In this document: positions 1 to 8,656 of the stretch, piece by piece
How the letters are laid out: each line of letters opens with the position of its first letter
Numbering within the stretch: the first letter of the stretch is position 1
Origin: Faecalimonas umbilicata
GTDB taxonomy: Bacteria; Bacillota; Clostridia; Lachnospirales; Lachnospiraceae
Assembly: GCF_004346095.1 (NCBI RefSeq)
Contig: NZ_SLZV01000019.1
Span: forward strand, 1 to 64,000
DNA length: 64,000 bases
Reading direction: 5' to 3'
The notes under the pieces: generated by a model
Database searches by the model: none
The model's input: only the letters and a program-made list of their open reading frames with translations
What the model was told of the DNA's origin: nothing
Made by a program: the position numbers and the translations under genes

Positions 1-10
1 TTTTTCTCAT
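1..10 (-). CDS. 5' end of an outward-facing gene (partial)
   Basis: Only the first three codons (Met-Arg-Lys) lie in the window; the gene would leave it to the left. The call rests on an ATG on the minus strand at 10-8, preceded at a normal distance by the ribosome site AGAAAGGATG (17-26). The intervening DNA up to ~100 is AT-rich and unlike the phage tail genes. It could be the first gene of an element inserted in the tape-measure gene. Nothing about its product can be said. Confidence 0.35.
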
Positions 11-16
11 AGCGAT

Positions 17-43
17 CATCCTTTCTTTGATAACACTATTTTA
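17..43 (-). promoter_or_regulatory. Putative promoter -10 and ribosome site for the outward gene
   Basis: Read on the minus strand, TAAAAT (43-38) sits upstream of AGAAAGGATG (26-17) and an ATG at 10. No convincing -35 box is seen. This is what identifies the first 100 bases as the upstream region of another gene and not tape-measure coding sequence. Confidence 0.3.
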
Positions 44-103
44 CCATACATCATCTCAAAAATATATAGCAGAAATTTAATTTATTCTATACTAGTATCT
101 AAC

Positions 104-739
104 ATGAAAAACACTGCATCAAATGCGGTGAACAACGTTGTTTCGTTTATTGGCCAAATGCCTGGAAAGGTAATGGCTAAATTGAGCAATGTGGCAAGTA
201 ACGTTAGAAGTTGGGGATTGAATCTTGTAAGTAGCTTCTCCAGCATTGGTCGAAATGTAATTCAAGGTCTTATCAATGGTATTGGAAGCATGGTTTCAAG
301 CCTGTATTCCAGCATTAAAAATGCACTTAGTGGATTGGTAAACAGAGCTAAATCAGCACTTGGTATTCATTCACCTTCCAAAGTATTTGCCGAAGAAATT
401 GGATCTTGGATTCCACCTGGTATTGGCGAAGGAATTAAGGCAGAAATGCCTGAATTAACAAAAGAAACTCAGGCCGAGATGGGAAATCTTACAAAGAAGA
501 TGAAAGCGGCTGTAGCTATTGAAACTGGAACTATAAAGATCAAAAAGCAAACAAGCGAGAATTACAAACTTGAAAAAGAAAACGGTCAATCATTTGACGG
601 AAATAAGACGGAAGTAAATATTAGTGGAGATACTCATGTTCATGTAGACTTGGATGGAGAAGAAATCGGACACGCTACTGTTCCTACTGTCGATAAAGAC
701 ATGGCAAGGATTGATACGCATAAAAAGAGAGGAGGTTAA
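104..739 (+). CDS. Phage tail tape measure protein, C-terminal fragment
   Basis: This is the C-terminal ~210 residues of a siphophage tape measure protein, which sets tail length and occupies the tail lumen. The Gly/Ser/Val-rich helical stretch in the first ~85 residues and the motif GIHSPSKVFAEEIGSW with the following PGIGEGI (about 87-111) are typical of tape-measure C-termini. Full-length proteins are usually 700-1500 residues, so the gene is incomplete. The frame stays open to position 2, but residues encoded before 104 (rich in Ile, Tyr, Ser) do not look phage-like, and a minus-strand gene start lies there. I therefore place a disruption near 100. It is followed by Dit, the normal order. 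Confidence 0.8.
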   Translation: MKNTASNAVNNVVSFIGQMPGKVMAKLSNVASNVRSWGLNLVSSFSSIGRNVIQGLINGIGSMVSSLYSSIKNALSGLVNRAKSALGIHSPSKVFAEEIGSWIPPGIGEGIKAEMPELTKETQAEMGNLTKKMKAAVAIETGTIKIKKQTSENYKLEKENGQSFDGNKTEVNISGDTHVHVDLDGEEIGHATVPTVDKDMARIDTHKKRGG

Positions 740-742
740 GTG

Positions 743-1459
743 ATGGCGAAAGTTACAGGAGTACATTTTGGAGAGTTCCACACATGGGATAATTGGCATC
801 TGAAAATGAAAAGCATGAAAATAGGATTGCCAAAGGTAAAAACCGAATATCTGACTGTGCCTGGGATGAATGGCTCACTTGACCTCACAGAAGCACAGAA
901 TGGTGGAGTAAAATACGAAGATAGAGAGCTTGAATTTGTGTTTGATGCAAGAAATTGCAATTACGCAAATTGGGATATGCTCATAAGCACTATATCTGCA
1001 GCTATTCACGGACAGAAAAGACGTATCATTATTGATATTAACCCCGGATATTATTATCTGGGGCGTTGTACTGTCGAAACTAGTAAAACAAATGAAGTCA
1101 ATGCTGAAATAGTGATTAAGTGTATATGCGAACCATTCAAGATTGATATTGCTGCACTTAATGAGCCTTGGGTATGGGATAGTTTCAGCTTTACTGATGG
1201 AGTCATAAGAAAAACTCATGAGGTAGATATTAATAGTGCGACAGGATGGCAGAAAGTAACAATTGATGGATGGATTCATAACGAAGTACTGAAAATTATT
1301 ACAGATACTCAGATGCTTGTACGTTTCGAAGATCAAGAGTACAGGCTAGAATCTGGGGAAAACCGAATGTACGAAATGGAGATTACAGAAGGAAGAAATG
1401 ATCTTTACTTCCAAGGAGTAGGAAAAATTATGATTCTGCAGATTGGAGGAATGATCTAA
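743..1459 (+). CDS. Distal tail protein (Dit-like)
   Basis: The 238-residue product lies between the tape measure and the large Tal protein, the standard place of Dit, the hexameric hub joining tail tube and baseplate. The N-terminal part (FGEFHTWDNWHL, then a PGMNGSLDLTEA-type segment near residues 35-47) is the usual siphophage tail-hub signature, followed by a galectin-like C-terminal half. AGGAGG at 729-734 fits ATG 743 better than the GTG three bases upstream. Its stop overlaps the next start by one base, indicating translational coupling. Family assignment is by position and N-terminal pattern. Confidence 0.8.
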   Translation: MAKVTGVHFGEFHTWDNWHLKMKSMKIGLPKVKTEYLTVPGMNGSLDLTEAQNGGVKYEDRELEFVFDARNCNYANWDMLISTISAAIHGQKRRIIIDINPGYYYLGRCTVETSKTNEVNAEIVIKCICEPFKIDIAALNEPWVWDSFSFTDGVIRKTHEVDINSATGWQKVTIDGWIHNEVLKIITDTQMLVRFEDQEYRLESGENRMYEMEITEGRNDLYFQGVGKIMILQIGGMI

Positions 1460-4400
1460 TGTATACAGTAAAAGCGTGGATTGGGAACGAATCTTACATA
1501 ATTCACGACCCCAGAAAAAAGAAACTATTATTAGGTGAACCTTATTTTGAAACTGGCGACAATATTAATGGCCAAGCTGAATTTAAAGTATATCCGGACC
1601 ATCCATATAGGGACAAAATCAAGCGTCTGACTACAGATATTGTGTTTTACAAAGATGGAAAACCGGAATTTTATGGGCGAGTTCTTTACGATGACGAAGA
1701 TTTTAATGGTACGAAAAGAATCTTTGTTGAAGGAGAACTTGCCTTTTTATGCGACAGCATACAGCGTCCGAAGGTATATCAAAATTATTCTGTACAAGCT
1801 TATCTGCAGGACATTATAAATATTCATAATTCACAGGTTGAACAGCGAAAGCAATTCACTCTAGGGCTTGTGACTGTAACGGATCCGAACAATTCGTTGT
1901 ACAGATATTCAAATTATGAAGATACCAGAACGATTTTGAAAGATAAGTTATCTAGCCGTTTGGGAGGCCACTTTGTTATCCGGCACGAAAACGGACTTAG
2001 AATTTTAGATTACTTGTCAGACGAAACCTACTACAAGAAAAATACTCAAAAAATTGAGTTTGGAAAAAACCTTCTAGATTTTGCTAAAAATATGGACGCA
2101 TCCGATTTGGCAACGTGCATTATCCCCCTTGGAGCAAAATTAGAAGAGGAAGAACAAGACGAAAATCTTGGAGCAATCAAAGAACAAAGGGTTACCATTG
2201 CAAGCATTAACGGCGGAGTGGATTATGTTACTGATGATGCTGCCGTAAAAGAATACGGAAAGATATATAAAACCGTTACGTTTGATGATGTGAAAACACC
2301 TGGGACATTAAAGAAAAAAGGTGAAGAGTATCTAAGGTCTACACAGTTTGAAAAAATGGTGTTGAACTTAAAGGCAATAGATTTGAATTTCGTAGATGCT
2401 TCTAAGCAAGAGCTAAAAGTAGGAGATAAAATCCGTTGCGTTTCAGCACCTAACGCTATGGACAAGGAGTTCCCTCTTACAAAAAAGAGGATATACATAA
2501 CTCAGTTTAAAAAGAATACTGTAACACTTGGAGAAGAAGCTAGTGACAATACCTATACATCTTCAAATCGGCAAGAGAGTGCTCAGATTGAAGAACAGAT
2601 CAATAGCATTCCAAGCAAATCTGAAATCCTGGAAGAAGCGTTAAAAAATGCAAAAGACTTGATTAATTCTCAGGTTGGAAATGGATATGCAATTCATGTT
2701 CCTGAAGAATTTATTATTGCTGACGATAAAGACTATAAAAACAAAGCAACAAATCTTTGGCGCTGGGGAATGGGTGGACTTGCTCACTACAGTAACGGCT
2801 ATTACGGACCTATTGACGGCGTAGCAATCACTATGGACGGAAAGATTAATGGCAAAATGCTACTTGCTGGCTCTGTGACAGCCGAAACGATTGATATAGG
2901 CTACCGTACAGAAGTAGAGAGCACAATTACGCAAACTACAACACAATCGAAGCAGGAGGCTATAGCAGCTTCTCAAGAGTATGCAAATAATATCCGTGAT
3001 GCTGTACAAAAAGAAGTTGATGATGTAGAGCTTATCGTAAGGAATATGAACAATGAGCTTGAGTATATAGCATCCGATGGAATTATTACTGAAGCTGAAA
3101 AGGCTGCTATTAACAAGATGCTTCAAACAATCCAGAAAGAGAAGCAAGAAGCGGATCAGCAATATAACGAATTGTATAATAATGCTTACTTGACAGGAAG
3201 CGAGTCATCAAACCTGTATCAAAAATACCAGGCATTATACGGAAGCTCTAGTACATCAAAATATAATGTTTTGATACAGAGAATCAATTCTGTACTACAG
3301 TCAACAACGGCTCCACAGATACAGTCTAATATGTCTGTTTACAAAACAGCATTTTCAGCATATTCAAGCGCACTTGCTGACTATAAAAGGGCTATTGAAG
3401 CCGCTATAAACAAGATTGCTAAAGAGCACGCAATTGAACAAGGGTCAAGAGCTGAACAAAATGCACATAATTATACGGATAATACCGTTAGAGTTGCGAA
3501 AGAGACAATTCAAACATCCATAAATAACTTGGAAAATAAGATTAATTTATCCGTAACTAGCGTAAAAGAAGTAGCTGCTAGAAAGAATTATGTAAAAAAC
3601 GGAGAACAAGAAACACTGCAACAAGGTTCGTTTAGCATATCTGGTCCCGCAAACGTGTCTGTATCTGAATATATGAACATGAAATGCCTTCGAATTGAAT
3701 TCTACAGTTCCGGAGGTGTAACGATTGAACAGTATCTTGGAGAATTAGAAGCTGGGGAGTACACTATCAGCGTTGCAACAGCTTATCCTAGTAATGGACA
3801 GCGACCAAATTATATCGGATACGGTTTTTCTGGAAATAGAACAACTGAATACTACAGTAATTTCAAACCTGAGCAATTCAAAGTATTTAGCAAAAAAGTA
3901 TCTATTACAAAAGCTACGAAATATGTGTCTAATTACATTTACGGATATTCAGGCAACGTATGTTACATCACAAACATTCGTGTACTGAGAGATATGCAAG
4001 AGCTTTTAGATGATCTTGACGCAAGAATCAAGCTTGAAGTTGGGAAAGTTACAACTTCTGTGGAAAATATTTATAAGAACACCATGTATAACTATTGTGC
4101 GAATGGTGCTTTCTCCAATGGATATGATGGCTTTGAAGGATGGGATAGAAGTGATTCTTACCAAATTGTTAAGACGAATTTCAATGGAAAGAATTGCGTA
4201 CAGATGGCAAGCAACTCTTCAACGCAGTATGTGAAATATAGGGTTCAACCGTTTAATAAAGCCGGCCCGATTACGGTGCGTTTTAAGGCTGCATGCGCTA
4301 GCGGACATGAAAACGCCAGAATGCAAATAAGAATTGACGGAGGGTATTTCTACACAAATAGTGGAGATCTTTCTACGGCTTGGAAAACATTCGAGTTTAG

Positions 4401-5196
4401 TGGTAGAGCTACAGCACCTTATTTTGATGTGTACTTATACAGCTATACCACATATTCAACAATTTATATTACCGATGTCGAGATTCTTGGTGGATATGAT
4501 GGTTATATGTCTAGTGAACTAAGTCTGGTAAAAGATGAAATCAAAGCTGAAGTACAGAGAGCTGGAAATGCGGAGGAACAGCTTAGGGCTTCTATTCGTG
4601 TTACCGCTGAAAAAGTACAGAATGTTGTACAAAAAGGAGATATCGCTTCGTACTTGACGCAATATTATGACCGAGTCATTGTTGCATTTAATAATAACAG
4701 CAGGTATGTACAGATCAGCGCCGGAGAAATTGCTATTTATGATGCTAGTGTAACATCATCGAAGAAGCGCTCTTCATTTGATAGGAGCGGTAGCCATTTT
4801 TGGCGAGATGGTTACGAAATAGGGAACATCGGAACGAACTACTATTCTGGAAATAGTAGTTTAAGAGGGCTTGTGTTCGATTTGGAATATGACGGGTCAT
4901 ATATGACATGGTCTGTTAAGAAAAACCAAAGTGACGGTTATTACACTATGATGTGGGCTTATACGCATAGAGCGATAGGAAACTGGGCTGCTAATAGATT
5001 GCATGCAGGATGCGATATAGACTTACACGGATATACTCTAAGAAATCCTAGCTTTGAAGGCGGAGGAATTACCGGAACAATTAATTTTGTGCAAATCAAA
5101 GCTATGGATAGAGATGGTACTGTGGCTACTTGGGTAAATGGATGCAGAATGGAGTTCAAAAACGGTATATTAATATCTGGTACATGGAACAGTTAG
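1459..5196 (+). CDS. Tail-associated lysin / tail endopeptidase-like hub protein (Tal)
   Basis: At 1,245 residues this is the largest tail gene and follows Dit, as Tal/gp18-like proteins do. Residues 1-~350 have the prophage tail-protein fold pattern (an N-terminal strand-rich hub domain). A long helical, coiled-coil-prone middle (~450-680, rich in Ala, Glu, Lys and Gln) follows. Two beta-sandwich segments resembling carbohydrate-binding modules come next (~700-830 and ~865-980, rich in Tyr, Ser and Asn), then a C-terminal beta region. Such proteins close the tail tip and contact the cell surface. I see no clear peptidoglycan hydrolase motif, so enzymatic activity is not claimed. It overlaps dit by one base. 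Confidence 0.8.
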   Translation: MYTVKAWIGNESYIIHDPRKKKLLLGEPYFETGDNINGQAEFKVYPDHPYRDKIKRLTTDIVFYKDGKPEFYGRVLYDDEDFNGTKRIFVEGELAFLCDSIQRPKVYQNYSVQAYLQDIINIHNSQVEQRKQFTLGLVTVTDPNNSLYRYSNYEDTRTILKDKLSSRLGGHFVIRHENGLRILDYLSDETYYKKNTQKIEFGKNLLDFAKNMDASDLATCIIPLGAKLEEEEQDENLGAIKEQRVTIASINGGVDYVTDDAAVKEYGKIYKTVTFDDVKTPGTLKKKGEEYLRSTQFEKMVLNLKAIDLNFVDASKQELKVGDKIRCVSAPNAMDKEFPLTKKRIYITQFKKNTVTLGEEASDNTYTSSNRQESAQIEEQINSIPSKSEILEEALKNAKDLINSQVGNGYAIHVPEEFIIADDKDYKNKATNLWRWGMGGLAHYSNGYYGPIDGVAITMDGKINGKMLLAGSVTAETIDIGYRTEVESTITQTTTQSKQEAIAASQEYANNIRDAVQKEVDDVELIVRNMNNELEYIASDGIITEAEKAAINKMLQTIQKEKQEADQQYNELYNNAYLTGSESSNLYQKYQALYGSSSTSKYNVLIQRINSVLQSTTAPQIQSNMSVYKTAFSAYSSALADYKRAIEAAINKIAKEHAIEQGSRAEQNAHNYTDNTVRVAKETIQTSINNLENKINLSVTSVKEVAARKNYVKNGEQETLQQGSFSISGPANVSVSEYMNMKCLRIEFYSSGGVTIEQYLGELEAGEYTISVATAYPSNGQRPNYIGYGFSGNRTTEYYSNFKPEQFKVFSKKVSITKATKYVSNYIYGYSGNVCYITNIRVLRDMQELLDDLDARIKLEVGKVTTSVENIYKNTMYNYCANGAFSNGYDGFEGWDRSDSYQIVKTNFNGKNCVQMASNSSTQYVKYRVQPFNKAGPITVRFKAACASGHENARMQIRIDGGYFYTNSGDLSTAWKTFEFSGRATAPYFDVYLYSYTTYSTIYITDVEILGGYDGYMSSELSLVKDEIKAEVQRAGNAEEQLRASIRVTAEKVQNVVQKGDIASYLTQYYDRVIVAFNNNSRYVQISAGEIAIYDASVTSSKKRSSFDRSGSHFWRDGYEIGNIGTNYYSGNSSLRGLVFDLEYDGSYMTWSVKKNQSDGYYTMMWAYTHRAIGNWAANRLHAGCDIDLHGYTLRNPSFEGGGITGTINFVQIKAMDRDGTVATWVNGCRMEFKNGILISGTWNS

Positions 5197-5204
5197 GAGT
5201 GAAA

Positions 5205-5363
5205 ATGATTCATAAATTCCCTAAAGGAGAAAAGCAGAAAATAAAGAATAACAAACAAGCTGAAGAAGTTCATAAAAAAGTGACAAAAACATACACTGAG
5301 GAAGAAGTGCTAGCAATACTAAACTTGATTCAAAATTCAGGAGGGACAGAAAATGGAAAATAA
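5205..5363 (+). CDS. Small phage tail-region protein, unknown
   Basis: A 52-residue, strongly basic and hydrophilic product. The start ATG 5205 is preceded by TTAGGAGTG. The C-terminal half (TYTEEEVLAILNLIQNSGG) looks like one amphipathic helix. It lies between Tal and the fibre-shaft genes and overlaps the next gene by 11 bp, so it belongs to the tail operon. I do not recognise its family. Confidence 0.6.
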   Translation: MIHKFPKGEKQKIKNNKQAEEVHKKVTKTYTEEEVLAILNLIQNSGGTENGK

Positions 5364-5718
5364 AAAAGTGCAAGAATCTATCAGCATGATATATGCTGAT
5401 GCAAAAACTACCACAACTTTGGCAGTGCGGAACGTAATGAAAGCGTTCCCTCTGCCTGTTTTTATGTTCGAGAATATTCTTGAAAGTATTTTGCTTGAAG
5501 TAAGAGGCGAAAAAGACATGGAATTATCTACCGAACTACAAAAATACAAAGAGGAAATTCTTAAGCAGCACGAAGCCGAGATGAAGGAACTTGAGGAAAA
5601 GTTTAATGCTGAAAAAGAAGAGCTAATCAGACAGTTTGAAAATCCGGAAGTTGTTATTGAGAGTGAGTGCCATGAAGAGAATCCTGAGTGCGAAGGAGTG
5701 GAAGAACAGGAGGTGTAA
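5353..5718 (+). CDS. Phage tail-region coiled-coil protein, unknown
   Basis: A 121-residue acidic protein. Residues ~55-95 form a long charged heptad-type helix (KYKEEILKQHEAEMKELEEK), and the C-terminus is very Glu-rich. It overlaps the previous gene, and the next starts four bases after its stop, so it is translationally coupled within the tail operon. A chaperone or small baseplate component is possible, but nothing in the sequence decides this. Confidence 0.65.
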   Translation: MENKKVQESISMIYADAKTTTTLAVRNVMKAFPLPVFMFENILESILLEVRGEKDMELSTELQKYKEEILKQHEAEMKELEEKFNAEKEELIRQFENPEVVIESECHEENPECEGVEEQEV

Positions 5719-5721
5719 AGA

Positions 5722-7131
5722 TTGGCTGATATTTCAAAAGAGTTACAACAGCTATTGGAAGCTAAATACGGCGAGGAAGTTCGAGGGGCTTTCAAGTCAT
5801 GTATGGAAAAGATTAACAAGGATAACGAGGGTTATATTGGAATTAAAAATGAGGTAAATCAAAAGGCTGCTGAAATAAAACAGTATGTAACAGAATTTGA
5901 TGCAAAATCTGTTGAGACTGAGCAGAATCTTAGTAATCTTACGCAGAAGATTCAGGACGCTGGCAATACCGGAACAGAACTGAAAAAGACAGATGATAAT
6001 GCGAAGCAGACAAATAAAACGCTCGGAGAGACTATCAATAATGCTAATACAGCAAAAACGGCATTGGAAGAGTCAACCGGTACGGCAAATACAGCAAAGC
6101 AAAGCCTAGATGGTTCTGTAGAAAAAGCAACTTCTGAAAAAACAGCTTTGGCAGGGAAAATTGATGAAGCATCGAAGCTGAAAACCGATATGGATACAGC
6201 TCAAAATAATCTTGCTGGAATTAAAGAAAAAAATGCTGAAGCTGAAAAGAACATCGAGACATTGGATGCAAAAATCAGGACTGCAACAAGTACCGGAGAT
6301 ATCCTTGGAAAGGTCACTGAGCAGGCCAATCAAGCAAATACACAGTTGGCTGGTACTGTAAAATTATCCGGAGAATCCAAAACTGCATTAGAGGAATCGA
6401 TTTCTAATGCTGGAACGTCAAAAAGCGAACTTTCACAGAAAATCCTGGATGCAGAAACGGCTATCGGCAATGCGAATTCAGCAAAAACAAACCTTGAAAA
6501 TGCTGGAGAAGCTGCAAAAAAAGTAGAAGAGGCTGTAAACACAGCTAAACAAAATGCTGAAAATGCAAAAAGCACATTAGAAGGGACGATTACGACATCA
6601 GGAGAATCGAAAACAGCCTTGGAAGGCACAATCACAGAATCCGGAACTGCGATTGAAAAGGTAAATGAGGCTATAAAAAATGCTGGAACTGCGAAAGATG
6701 CAGCCGATTCGGCTACATTAGAAACAAACAAAGCCACAGAAACAGCTAATACAACAAAGACAGAGCTTGACAACGCTGCCACGCAAGCAAACGAGCTGAA
6801 AGTTGCATTAGATAAATCTATGGGGGAAGTTGCTAAGGATGCAACAGGACTTCTGATTCTTACCGTATTGCAAAAGGAGTCTGATTTACTAGGTCAGATT
6901 GCAAAGATTGTAGAGGATACGGCTGGCAAGGCTGGAAGTCTTAATGGGTTCGGGCTGAATTTATTAGAGGACGGATCCGTGTCTCTAACCTATACTAACC
7001 CAGACACGAACCTACTGGAAGCTAGTGCAATCTTCCCTAAAGATAGTACGGCCAAGAAGTTAGATCAGGCTCTTGGAGAAATTAACGAGAGTCTTAAAAT
7101 TATAGCACTAAGAGAAGGAGGAAAAGTGTAA
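5722..7131 (+). CDS. Tail fibre shaft / upper baseplate protein
   Basis: A 469-residue protein starting at TTG 5722 behind AGGAGGTG. Residues ~45-385 are low-complexity, rich in Ala, Thr, Lys, Glu and Asn, with recurring units such as NTAKTALEES, ESKTALEE and GESKTALEGT, predicting a long trimeric coiled-coil shaft. The last ~75 residues become more globular and end in an amphipathic helix. Its stop overlaps by one base the start of the DGR-diversified tip protein, which suggests that the shaft carries or anchors the variable receptor-binding tip. That connection is inference from adjacency. Confidence 0.7.
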   Translation: MADISKELQQLLEAKYGEEVRGAFKSCMEKINKDNEGYIGIKNEVNQKAAEIKQYVTEFDAKSVETEQNLSNLTQKIQDAGNTGTELKKTDDNAKQTNKTLGETINNANTAKTALEESTGTANTAKQSLDGSVEKATSEKTALAGKIDEASKLKTDMDTAQNNLAGIKEKNAEAEKNIETLDAKIRTATSTGDILGKVTEQANQANTQLAGTVKLSGESKTALEESISNAGTSKSELSQKILDAETAIGNANSAKTNLENAGEAAKKVEEAVNTAKQNAENAKSTLEGTITTSGESKTALEGTITESGTAIEKVNEAIKNAGTAKDAADSATLETNKATETANTTKTELDNAATQANELKVALDKSMGEVAKDATGLLILTVLQKESDLLGQIAKIVEDTAGKAGSLNGFGLNLLEDGSVSLTYTNPDTNLLEASAIFPKDSTAKKLDQALGEINESLKIIALREGGKV

Positions 7132-8192
7132 TGGCATTAGATATTATGACAGATATGACGCTACAAGAAATTCTTGAAAAGGTGCAGTTGCAAAACGCAT
7201 ATCTAGCAGCTATCGCTGGTGCGGATCCGGGAACGGTAACAGTATCTGGATGGCAAAGCGTATCAGAAATTGTAAGGGCTGGGTTGGCGCCTAAAATCTT
7301 TAAGATTGGAGATCAGCTCATCTGTCCTTGGACAGACAAAGCAACAGAAAAGGCTTATAGCTGGGTGTGGGATATCGTCCACATGGGACAAGTTACATTG
7401 GAAGATGGGAGAGAAGTTCCTGGGATGTATCTGCAGGCGCATTACCTAACACCGTTTACTATTCAATTTGACCATGAAGAAAATGAAAGGGCTACAGAGC
7501 CTACTTTTTCTGGGGACTATTCATATTACACGAAAAACCCAGATGGGTCATACAAGTTGGAAGAGGTTGTCGTGGGGCAGCAAATTCCGGCGGAAAAGGA
7601 ATACTACCATTCGGCAATCAAGGACCCGACAGGAAATATCTGCAGATATGGGTACAGCCGTTGGAGCCACAGCGCATATCGACAGTGGTTAAATTCCGAT
7701 TCAGCAGATAAAGGAACTTGGTGGAAAGCACAGCATCTTGGGGATGTAGCACCAAATGAATTGAAGAACAGGGCCGGATTCCTTAGTGGATTTGAACAGG
7801 ACTTCCTCAGCGTAATCAAAAAAGTAAAGATTCGCACACAGCTCAATACGATTACCGATAAGGAAATTGGGACTGACGAGGAAACAGTAGACTTGATGTT
7901 TCTTCCATCAAAGGAACAGTTATACGGAACGCTGGAAGGATCTGTCTACAACGATGAGGCATTTGAATATTACAAGCAGGTAGCTGGATTCGAAGCGCCA
8001 AACAATGGAAACAGCACTGGAAGAATCAAATACAAGCTAGAGGCTCAGACGTCTGCCGACTGGCAACGGCTGCGTTCCCCGAATCGAGGCTACTCGTACA
8101 ACACTTGGTATTGCTACGGCGCCGGCAACCTCAACGGCCACGGCACCGCATTCAGCAGCGGTCGGTGCGCCCCGGCTTGCGTAATCGCATAA
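7131..8192 (+). CDS. DGR-diversified tail tip / receptor-binding protein (C-type-lectin-like fold)
   Basis: A 353-residue protein with an N-terminal helical attachment region (~1-35) and a globular C-terminal domain that ends in the variable repeat (about residues 313-349). The C-terminus has the DGR-target pattern: RGYSYNTWYCYGAG, then GRCAPACVIA, with conserved Gly/Arg/Cys framing variable positions that correspond to AAC/AAT codons in the template. Members with this ending adopt the C-type-lectin/formylglycine-enzyme-like fold used for ligand display (known for DGR targets). It follows the fibre shaft and precedes avd. In DGR phages such proteins decide receptor specificity; here that is inferred. 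Confidence 0.88.
   Translation: MALDIMTDMTLQEILEKVQLQNAYLAAIAGADPGTVTVSGWQSVSEIVRAGLAPKIFKIGDQLICPWTDKATEKAYSWVWDIVHMGQVTLEDGREVPGMYLQAHYLTPFTIQFDHEENERATEPTFSGDYSYYTKNPDGSYKLEEVVVGQQIPAEKEYYHSAIKDPTGNICRYGYSRWSHSAYRQWLNSDSADKGTWWKAQHLGDVAPNELKNRAGFLSGFEQDFLSVIKKVKIRTQLNTITDKEIGTDEETVDLMFLPSKEQLYGTLEGSVYNDEAFEYYKQVAGFEAPNNGNSTGRIKYKLEAQTSADWQRLRSPNRGYSYNTWYCYGAGNLNGHGTAFSSGRCAPACVIA
8068..8179 (+). repeat. DGR variable repeat 1 (VR1)
   Basis: Aligned with the template at 8695-8803, this stretch differs at about 14 positions, every one opposite a template adenine (for example GAGGCAACTCG becomes GAGGCTACTCG, and AACAACGCC becomes TACGGCGCC). It also has one extra codon in the AAC run. GC-rich invariant sequence (GGTCGGTGCGCCCCGG) forms the 3' end. 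Homology stops after CTTG, where the template has ATTG, matching the usual IMH versus IMH* difference. Confidence 0.95.
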
Positions 8193-8203
8193 ATCTTTAA
8201 AAT

Positions 8204-8225
8204 CCACGCCTCGTAAGAGGTGTGG
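8204..8225 (+). other. DGR hairpin/cruciform element downstream of VR1
   Basis: A 9-bp stem (CCACGCCTC / GAGGTGTGG, one G-T pair) encloses the loop GTAA, 24 bases past VR1 in the gap before avd. DGR targets are known to need a short hairpin just downstream of the variable repeat for retrohoming. No T-run follows, so it is not a standard terminator. The loop is not a perfect GRNA tetraloop. Confidence 0.6.
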
Positions 8226-8245
8226 GATAGAAAGGAACAAAGAAA

Positions 8246-8656
8246 ATGTCAGTACCGGAAGGGAAAAGGACGAAATCAAAATTTGAAGTGATTGTAAAGG
8301 CTAGAAATATAGTGGTGCATACAATCAAAATAACATCGAATGAAAAGGTATTTCCGAAGCGGTATCGTTGGAGCTTTACCGGCAAGCTGGTAGATGAAAC
8401 CGTTGATATGTACAAGAATTTATTCTTTGCAAATTCGATTAGAGTTGTGACTAAAGAAGATAAGATTCTGAGAAGGCAATACCAAGTGAAAGCCCTAGCT
8501 CAAACGTATAGTATTCTTGCCATGATTCAGATAGCATACGACCTATTTGGATTGAGTACGGACAGGGTTAAATATTGGACAGAACTTCTAATGGAAGAAC
8601 AGAAACTTATAAGAGATTGGAGGGACAGCGATTCGTCCCGGTATAGGAATCTTTAA
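8246..8656 (+). CDS. avd: DGR accessory variability determinant (Avd-like)
   Basis: A 136-residue, basic, all-helical protein located between the variable gene and the template repeat, exactly where Avd lies in Bordetella-type DGRs. Avd is a pentameric four-helix-bundle protein that binds the reverse transcriptase and template RNA and is needed for mutagenic cDNA synthesis. The sequence shows four helix-forming segments with many Lys/Arg on the N-terminal half (SVPEGKRTKSKFEV, EKVFPKRYRW) and a C-terminal segment EEQKLIRDWRDSDSSRYRNL. Start ATG 8246 follows AAAGGAAC. Identification rests on position, size and pattern. Confidence 0.8.
   Translation: MSVPEGKRTKSKFEVIVKARNIVVHTIKITSNEKVFPKRYRWSFTGKLVDETVDMYKNLFFANSIRVVTKEDKILRRQYQVKALAQTYSILAMIQIAYDLFGLSTDRVKYWTELLMEEQKLIRDWRDSDSSRYRNL

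Noticed and set aside
6000-6800. CRISPR-like or satellite repeats
   Set aside because: The repetition in this stretch is at protein level (Ala/Thr/Lys coiled-coil units of the tail shaft), with irregular DNA spacing. No CRISPR array is seen anywhere in the window.
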